A stretch of 39,899 nt of DNA. It comes from an uncultured Coriobacteriaceae bacterium (GTDB lineage Bacteria; Actinomycetota; Coriobacteriia; Coriobacteriales; Atopobiaceae). The stretch is from the NCBI GenBank assembly GCA_902801175.1, contig CADCHF010000018.1, forward strand, positions 1-39,899, given 5' to 3'. The notes beneath the pieces are model-generated. The model did no database searches and was not told the origin of the DNA. It was given only the letters and a program-made list of their open reading frames with translations. Shown piece by piece: positions 35,034-39,899 of the stretch (position 1 is the first letter of the stretch; each line of letters starts with the position of its first letter). The position numbers and the translations under genes were made by a program.

Positions 35034-36311
35034 ATGGACGTCATTCGCATTGAGGGTGGGCACCGCGTCGAGGGTGTGGTACGAGTTGAGGGCGCTAAGA
35101 ACTCTGCGCTCAAGCTCATGGCTGCAACCATCATGGCTCCAGGCGTCAACACGCTCACCAACGTGCCCAACATCTCCGATGTCCATGTGATGGGCAAGGT
35201 GCTCAAGCGCCTTGGCGCACAGATCGATGTCTTGGACGAGCACACGCTGCGCATCGACACCTCAACGGTCGACAGCTGGGAGACCCCCTACGAGCTTGTG
35301 GCTCAGATGCGTGCCTCCACGGCCGTGCTTGGTCCGCTTATCTCGCGCTTTGGCAGGGCGACGGTCGCCATGCCGGGCGGCTGCAACATTGGAGCCCGCA
35401 AGATCGACATGCACATCCTGGGCCTGCAGGCGCTGGGCGTGGAGTTTGACCTCGACCATGGCGACATCAACGCAACGGCTCCCCATGGGCTCATTGGTGA
35501 CACGGTAACCCTTGACTTTGCGAGCGTGGGTGCCACCGAGAACCTCATGATGGCTTCGGTGCATGCCAAGGGCGTCACGGTCATTGACAACGCCGCGCGC
35601 GAGCCCGAGATCGTCGACCTCGCCAACCTCCTCAACGAGATGGGCGCAAAGGTGCACGGCGCCGGTTCCCCGGTCATCGAGATCGAGGGCGTTGACGAGC
35701 TGCACCCAGTGACCCACGAGGTGGTGGGTGACCGTATTGAGGCCGGTACCTTCATTGCCACGGCGGGAATTGTTGGCACGCCCATCGAGGTGTGCGGCTT
35801 TGAGCCCTCTCACCTTGGGCTGGTGCTGCGCAAGTACGAGCAGATGGGCATTACCATCGAGCGCGGCGAGCGCATGGTGCGCGTCTACCGCGACAAGCCG
35901 CTGGCATCGGTCGACATTCAGACCCTTCCGTTCCCAGGCTTCCCAACCGACATGCAGGCCCAGACCATGTGCCTTCTGGCGCTTGGCTCGGAGTCGTGCG
36001 TCATCACCGAGAACGTGTTCGAGAACCGCTTCATGTTTGCCAGCGAGCTGCAGCGCATGGGCGCCGATATCCGCATCGAGGGCCATCACGCCATCGTTCA
36101 TGGCGTCAAGGGCTTCTCGGGGGCCGCGGTCAAGTCGCCAGACCTTCGCGGCGGAGCTGCCCTGGTCATGGCGGGCCTTGTGGCCGATGGCACCACGGTG
36201 GTCTCTGACATCTATCACATCGATCGCGGCTACGAGCGCTTCGTGGAGAAGCTCCAGGGCCTCGGGGCGCATGTCGAGCGCGTCACCGTGCCCGATACCC
36301 CTGTCATCTAG
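35034..36311 (+). CDS. murA: UDP-N-acetylglucosamine 1-carboxyvinyltransferase
   Basis: MurA transfers enolpyruvyl from PEP to UDP-GlcNAc, the first committed step of peptidoglycan synthesis. The 425-residue protein has GAKNSALKLMAA at 20-31, the active loop with Cys117 in MPGGCNIGARKID, and RGGAALVMAGL near the C-terminus. The Cys in this loop is the fosfomycin target, so no intrinsic Cys-to-Asp resistance is present. GGGAGA precedes the ATG. The position just after atpC is also seen in other Gram-positives. Confidence 0.95.
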   Translation: MDVIRIEGGHRVEGVVRVEGAKNSALKLMAATIMAPGVNTLTNVPNISDVHVMGKVLKRLGAQIDVLDEHTLRIDTSTVDSWETPYELVAQMRASTAVLGPLISRFGRATVAMPGGCNIGARKIDMHILGLQALGVEFDLDHGDINATAPHGLIGDTVTLDFASVGATENLMMASVHAKGVTVIDNAAREPEIVDLANLLNEMGAKVHGAGSPVIEIEGVDELHPVTHEVVGDRIEAGTFIATAGIVGTPIEVCGFEPSHLGLVLRKYEQMGITIERGERMVRVYRDKPLASVDIQTLPFPGFPTDMQAQTMCLLALGSESCVITENVFENRFMFASELQRMGADIRIEGHHAIVHGVKGFSGAAVKSPDLRGGAALVMAGLVADGTTVVSDIYHIDRGYERFVEKLQGLGAHVERVTVPDTPVI

Positions 36312-36570
36312 TGCTTGGCTCGTAGCGCCGGGCTGCCTGGCAACGTGCCGACGGCAGCACGATGACATAAGGTGCGGTGAGGTTCCCACGCACGTTGTCG
36401 CGTGTGGTACCAAGCTCAAAAGGGCAAGCTTTTGACGGCCCAGTGCTCGCGTTGCACGGAGCAATTCTCGCGATTATGCGCACAGCGTAGCACGTCAGAG
36501 GGCTAAACCTTTCTTTTGCCGTCTGGCTCGCGGAAGCGTGAGCATCAAAGGACCGTCCGCGATTAAAGCC
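36312..36570. other. Intergenic region after murA
   Basis: No gene recognised. A 7-bp dyad TCAAAAG/CTTTTGA (36415-36421 and 36428-36434) with a 6-base loop lies in the middle. A T-rich run near 36508-36518 is not joined to a clear stem. The region leads into the promoter of the metal regulator gene. Confidence 0.4.
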
Positions 36571-36599
36571 TTGAATTGGCGTTTTGGTTTGGCTACAAA
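36571..36599 (+). promoter_or_regulatory. Putative promoter of the DtxR-type regulator gene
   Basis: TTGAAT (36571-36576) and TACAAA (36594-36599) are exactly 17 bases apart, a good sigma-70-type pair. The region just after it, before the RBS, contains ATGTAA (36615-36620), a start codon followed directly by a stop. Confidence 0.45.
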
Positions 36600-36636
36600 G
36601 TAATAACCAACTCTTATGTAAGCGGAGGTGAGCGCG

Positions 36637-37059
36637 GTGGCACGTCCCGATACCCATGGGCCAAACAGCCTCAGCATGGCAAGCGAAGATTACCTCGAGT
36701 CAATTTATAGATTGATGGTCGAGCAGGATGCTTTCGAAAGTGGCATCCGTTCGGTGGATGTTGCCGAGCAGCTTGAGGTCTCGAAGGCTTCGGTAAACAA
36801 GGCCATCGCCACGCTCAAGGAGCACGGCATGGTCGAGCAGACACGCTATGGCCGCGTCATGCTCACCGAGGAGGGAATGGTCTACGGCAAGGACGTCTGG
36901 AGCCGTCACCGCATGCTGCGCACCTTCCTCACCAAGGGGCTTGGCGTCGACGACGAGACCGCAGACGAGGAGGCATGCCTCATGGAGCATGACCTCTCCG
37001 CCGACACGATCCGCAGATGGTGCGACTACCTTGAGCGCCAGGGCATCATGCCGGAGTAG
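36637..37059 (+). CDS. DtxR/MntR-family metal-dependent regulator
   Basis: This 140-residue repressor-type protein has an N-terminal winged helix (about 14-80, with SVDVAEQLEVSKASVNKAIA as the recognition part) and a dimerisation domain. Metal-ligand residues of the DtxR type are visible: His91 in SRHRML, and Cys114, Glu117 and His118 in EEACLMEHDLS. Cys at that position resembles the iron-sensing DtxR/IdeR, where MntR has Glu. The protein lacks the SH3-like third domain, as in MntR. I chose GTG at 36637, eight bases after GGAGG; an in-frame GTG at 36628 overlaps the RBS. The metal could be iron or manganese. No transporter is beside it. Confidence 0.85.
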   Translation: MARPDTHGPNSLSMASEDYLESIYRLMVEQDAFESGIRSVDVAEQLEVSKASVNKAIATLKEHGMVEQTRYGRVMLTEEGMVYGKDVWSRHRMLRTFLTKGLGVDDETADEEACLMEHDLSADTIRRWCDYLERQGIMPE

Positions 37060-37091
37060 GCCCGGTTCCGTTCTCTCTTCTTTATAGTGCT

Positions 37092-37134
37092 AGTTCTCAG
37101 CGCGTGGCGAGGTCTGCTTGCCACGCGCTGAACT
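37092..37134 (+). terminator. Stem-loop after the metal regulator gene
   Basis: AGCGCGTGGC (37099-37108) pairs with GCCACGCGCT (37120-37129), and AGTTC/GAACT extend the stem across a two-base bulge, 15 bp in all. An AT-rich TATATATAAGG follows instead of a U-tract. The rest of 37060-37407 holds no convincing gene; the galU promoter is probably in its last 100 bases, but I cannot place it. Confidence 0.5.
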
Positions 37135-37407
37135 ATATATAAGGAGTCGTTTATCGGGTTGGCAGCGTTGCGGCGACGAATGTGGTGCGCCAACAGCGAC
37201 CTCTTGCCGAGTTGGCATGTGGCACAGCCGCAAAGGTGTCCACACATCGCTGCTCAGTAAACCATGTTTGGCAAACAAGCAACTTCATCGATCTTCTGTG
37301 ATTGGATACCGCCCGCCCGTCGCCTTTGAGTTTGCCGCAAAGCCATGGGTATGCTTAGACGTGTACTTGTTAGTGAATGTCTATCCACCACGGAGGTTCT
37401 GCATCCC

Positions 37408-38313
37408 ATGAAGGCAATCATTCCTGCCGCCGGTCTCGGCACTCGTTTTCTCCCTGCAACCAAGTGCTCGGCAAAGGAGCTCCTGCCGGTGCTCGACAAG
37501 CCGGTCATCCAGTATGTGGTCGAGGAGGCTCTCGAGCCCGAGGGCGTAGATGGCGTCGTCATCATCAACTCGCACGAGAAGCCCGAGATCGAGCGCTATT
37601 TCGCAAGCGATGAGCCCTTTGAGCAGATGCTGCGCTCCAAGGGCAAGGACGCCCTTGCCGATGCCGTCCACGAGGCATCGAGCCTGCCCGTGAGCTTTGC
37701 CTATCAGGACGAGCCGCTCGGCCTTGGCCATGCCGTGTACTGCGCTGCCAACGAGATCGACGACGACCCCTTCTTCATCCTGCTGGGCGACTACTTTGTG
37801 CCCGACCGTCAGATGTGCGTCAACATGGCAAACGTGTCCAAGGAGCACGGCGGTGCCTCGGTCATTGCCGTTGCCCCCGTGCCCGCCGACCAGGTGAGCC
37901 GCTATGGCATCATTGCCGGCGAGTGCGTTGGCGCCCTTCCCGGCTACGACGCGCAGGGCGAGCAGGAGGGCGCGGTCTGGAAGGTGACGGGCCTGGTCGA
38001 GAAGCCCTCTCCCGAAGAGGCGCCCTCGCACCTGTTCATCGTTGGCCGCTACCTGCTCTCTCCGGCAATCATGGACCTGCTTGCCACGCAGGGCGCTGGC
38101 GCTGGCGGCGAGATCCAGCTGACCGACGCAATGGAGCGCCTGCTCGAGACCGAGGAGATGTATGCCCTGGTCGTGGATCCCGCCGAGGGCTGCGACACGG
38201 GCACTCCCGCTGCCTGGGCGGCAACCAACGCTCGTATGGCACTGCGTAGCGACACGCATCGCGCGGCGTTTCTTGAGGAGCTTGGCGATGCCGCACGAGA
38301 GCTAGCCTTGTAG
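37408..38313 (+). CDS. galU: UTP-glucose-1-phosphate uridylyltransferase
   Basis: GalU makes UDP-glucose from UTP and glucose 1-phosphate, for wall polysaccharide, glycolipid and galactose metabolism. The 301-residue protein has the nucleotidyltransferase signature AAGLGTRFLPATK at 7-19, the adjacent SAKELLPVLDKPVIQYVVEE, YQDEPLGLGHAV near 106-117, and LLGDYFVPD. The ATG at 37408 has GGAGG 11 bases upstream. The next gene begins four bases after its stop, so the two are translationally linked; that gene encodes a degenerate phosphoglucomutase relative. Confidence 0.95.
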   Translation: MKAIIPAAGLGTRFLPATKCSAKELLPVLDKPVIQYVVEEALEPEGVDGVVIINSHEKPEIERYFASDEPFEQMLRSKGKDALADAVHEASSLPVSFAYQDEPLGLGHAVYCAANEIDDDPFFILLGDYFVPDRQMCVNMANVSKEHGGASVIAVAPVPADQVSRYGIIAGECVGALPGYDAQGEQEGAVWKVTGLVEKPSPEEAPSHLFIVGRYLLSPAIMDLLATQGAGAGGEIQLTDAMERLLETEEMYALVVDPAEGCDTGTPAAWAATNARMALRSDTHRAAFLEELGDAARELAL

Positions 38314-38317
38314 AGAC

Positions 38318-39706
38318 ATGCGCATTATTCACTTTGGCACACAGGGATGGCGCGCCAGGGCCAATGATGGCTTTGACGAGTCGAGCGTCGTGCGCATCGC
38401 CGATGCGCTTGGCCAGGCATGGGCCCGCTATCACAGCGGGTCGACGGTCAAGGTTGGCTACGACACCCGACTTGGCTCCAGGCACCTGGCGCTCATCGCC
38501 GGACAGACAATTGCGGCGAGGGGCATGCGTGTTGTCGTGAGCGACCGCGCGTGCCCGTCGCCAGCGCTCTGCCTGGCCGTCGCAAGTGACCCTGGGTGCG
38601 TGGGTGGGGTCGTGATCACCGCCTCCGAGGCGCCACGCGAATACGGTGGCCTGTTGGTGAGGCAGCATGACGGAGGGCCGGTCAGCCGACCCTTTGCAAG
38701 CCTTGTTGACAGACTGATTGCGCCGAGCCCCACCACCGACCGAAAAGACGTCGAGTTCGGCGACTTTATGACTGCCTATCTTGATGCGCTTGTAGAGGCC
38801 GCAGACACAGAGCTCATAGGGCGCTGCCGTCCTCGCGTGGTTGTGGACCCCATGTACGGGGCGGATGTCGGCATCGCAGGCGCGCTGCTCGAGCGCGTTG
38901 GTTGCGAGGTCATGGCCATTCACGACGAGATTCGTCCGGACTTCAGGGGATTGCATCCCAATCCCATTGAGCCTTGGGTCGACGAGTGCGAGCAGGCAGT
39001 CGTGCGTTACGGGGCCGATCTTGGCCTTGTCTTTGGCGGGGGAGGAGAGCGTCTGGGCATTGTGGACGGAACGGGACGTCTGCTTTCGACCCACGACATC
39101 GCCCCACTCGTGCTTGAGTATCTAGTTCGCTACAGGGGGCGCAGCGGTCGGGTGGTAACGACGCTCGACTGTTCGTTGCGAACCTCCCTTATGGCAGAGC
39201 GGCTTGGCTGTGACGTGACAATGACGCCTGTCGGCTACTTGGCGCTCAGGCAAGAGATGAGCGATGACGGGGCGCTTCTTGCCGTCGATGGCCGAGGGGG
39301 CGTTGCTCCGGGCAATTGGATGGCGGGTCGAGACGGGCTGTGGGCCGCGCTCATGTGTTTGGGACTGGCCTGCGAGCTGGGTGGCGCCAGACATCTGTCG
39401 GGCCGTGTTGAGAAGACGGTGGGAACGCTGCGCTACGGATCGCGCAACCTTCGCATGGACGAGGCGAGCGTGCAGCGTCTTCGCATTCTCCTGCCAGGCA
39501 TGAACCCCCAAGAGGTGGCTGGACTCAAGCCGTTGGCCGTTTCGCATTGCGACGGTCTGAGGGTGTCTCTGAGCGGTCCCGCCTGGCTTTTGGTGCGTCC
39601 CTCGCGCGCGTATTCCGTGGTTCGTGCAAGTGCCGAGGCACCCACTGAAGACCTGCTAGCGGACCTTCTTGCGCAAGCGCCTATACTATGTTCGGCCCGC
39701 CCCTAA
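38318..39706 (+). CDS. Degenerate phosphoglucomutase/phosphomannomutase-family protein
   Basis: The 462-residue protein aligns along the whole four-domain alpha-D-phosphohexomutase fold, but all four signature loops are altered. The phosphoserine loop reads TASEAP (101-106), where TASHNP is usual, so Ser103 is kept without its His-Asn. The metal loop reads FGGGGERLG; the three metal-binding Asp are Gly240, Gly242 and Glu244. The sugar loop reads VDGRGG (323-328) in place of GEESGG. The phosphate loop reads RPSRAYS (427-433) in place of RPSGTEP. With no metal site, ordinary mutase activity is very unlikely. The frame is intact, codon use is normal and it is coupled to galU, so it is probably a maintained pseudoenzyme, perhaps a sugar-phosphate sensor or partner of GalU. 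Confidence 0.85.
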   Translation: MRIIHFGTQGWRARANDGFDESSVVRIADALGQAWARYHSGSTVKVGYDTRLGSRHLALIAGQTIAARGMRVVVSDRACPSPALCLAVASDPGCVGGVVITASEAPREYGGLLVRQHDGGPVSRPFASLVDRLIAPSPTTDRKDVEFGDFMTAYLDALVEAADTELIGRCRPRVVVDPMYGADVGIAGALLERVGCEVMAIHDEIRPDFRGLHPNPIEPWVDECEQAVVRYGADLGLVFGGGGERLGIVDGTGRLLSTHDIAPLVLEYLVRYRGRSGRVVTTLDCSLRTSLMAERLGCDVTMTPVGYLALRQEMSDDGALLAVDGRGGVAPGNWMAGRDGLWAALMCLGLACELGGARHLSGRVEKTVGTLRYGSRNLRMDEASVQRLRILLPGMNPQEVAGLKPLAVSHCDGLRVSLSGPAWLLVRPSRAYSVVRASAEAPTEDLLADLLAQAPILCSARP

Positions 39707-39762
39707 GGTGCATTTGCAACATGGTCGAAACAATTTGTGGTGAGACTGTGTAGACCGAATTT

Positions 39763-39793
39763 TTGACTTCACAAGGGCCTGAAAGTGCATAAT
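39763..39793 (+). promoter_or_regulatory. Putative rRNA operon promoter
   Basis: TTGACT (39763-39768) is followed at 19 bases by CATAAT (39788-39793). An alternative pair is TTCACA with TAATAT at 16 bases. The region is AT-rich, directly after the last gene, and sits ahead of a rRNA-leader-like sequence. Confidence 0.5.
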
Positions 39794-39829
39794 ATTACTT
39801 CTTGCGCGACGGGCCCACCCGCCGCGGCG

Positions 39830-39899
39830 AACCCTGAGAACCGGATACTGCGATCGATGAGATCGACGACGAGACAGCAAGCGAAATTTCGAAGAAGTG
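39830..39899 (+). other. Probable 16S rRNA leader, cut by the window edge
   Basis: The run AACCCTGAGAACCGGATACT resembles the CCTTGAGAACT-type sequence found in actinobacterial rRNA leaders and spacers. It comes after a strong promoter-like region and has no coding character. The start of 16S rRNA itself is not in the window, so this is inference. Confidence 0.5.

Noticed and set aside
37160..37258. TTG-initiated small frame after AAGGAG upstream of galU
   Set aside because: The spacing is about 10 bases with a rare start codon, the composition is unremarkable and there is no recognisable feature; probably chance.

Overview
The window is about 40 kb of GC-rich bacterial DNA with tightly packed genes and C/G-ending codons. 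It most resembles a host-associated member of the Coriobacteriia (Actinomycetota), perhaps Olsenella- or Atopobium-like. The support is indirect: high GC, a mannose-class PTS with a ManO/DUF956 partner, an agmatine fermentation locus, a small NlpC-type protein, and the prfA-prmC-tsaC-rpiB-glyA-upp-atp gene order. No 16S sequence is present to settle it, although the window appears to stop in the leader of an rRNA operon.

Layout. (1) 1-3917: a truncated multi-pass membrane protein gene (minus), a small conserved-looking hypothetical (plus) and a solitary GH2 beta-galactosidase (minus). (2) 4349-9902: an agmatine catabolism locus on the plus strand: putrescine carbamoyltransferase, an agmatine/putrescine antiporter, agmatine deiminase, then a second antiporter. 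Each antiporter gene has a stem-loop leader that ends in the same 13-nt sequence. (3) 9903-16249: a 49-bp inverted-repeat element and a small ATPase gene (plus), then a minus-strand block of an NlpC-like protein, a LysR regulator, manX (IIAB), manY (IIC), manZ (IID) and manO. (4) 16539-21166: a second agmatine deiminase (plus), then DUF2200, a secreted HAD phosphatase and phosphatidylserine decarboxylase (all minus). A decayed C-terminal fragment of a third agmatine deiminase lies between the last two. (5) 21167-21944: a gene-poor stretch with a second palindromic element (30-bp arms). (6) 21945-34936: housekeeping genes prfA, prmC, tsaC, rpiB, glyA, upp and the complete F1Fo ATP synthase operon. 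(7) 35034-39706: murA, a DtxR-type metal regulator, galU and a phosphoglucomutase-family protein whose four signature loops are all altered. (8) 39707-39899: a promoter and probable rRNA leader.

How it works together. Agmatine is imported in exchange for putrescine and deiminated to N-carbamoylputrescine. This is phosphorolysed to putrescine and carbamoyl phosphate, which would normally feed carbamate kinase for ATP, but no carbamate kinase gene is in the window. The mannose PTS supplies sugar phosphates. GalU and its degenerate mutase neighbour sit at the glucose-1-phosphate/UDP-glucose branch, and MurA starts peptidoglycan precursor synthesis.

Most notable observations: the paired antiporter leaders, the degenerate mutase next to galU, the deiminase remnant in which the catalytic Cys is replaced by Arg, the two long palindromic elements, and a roughly 75-residue insertion in PrmC.
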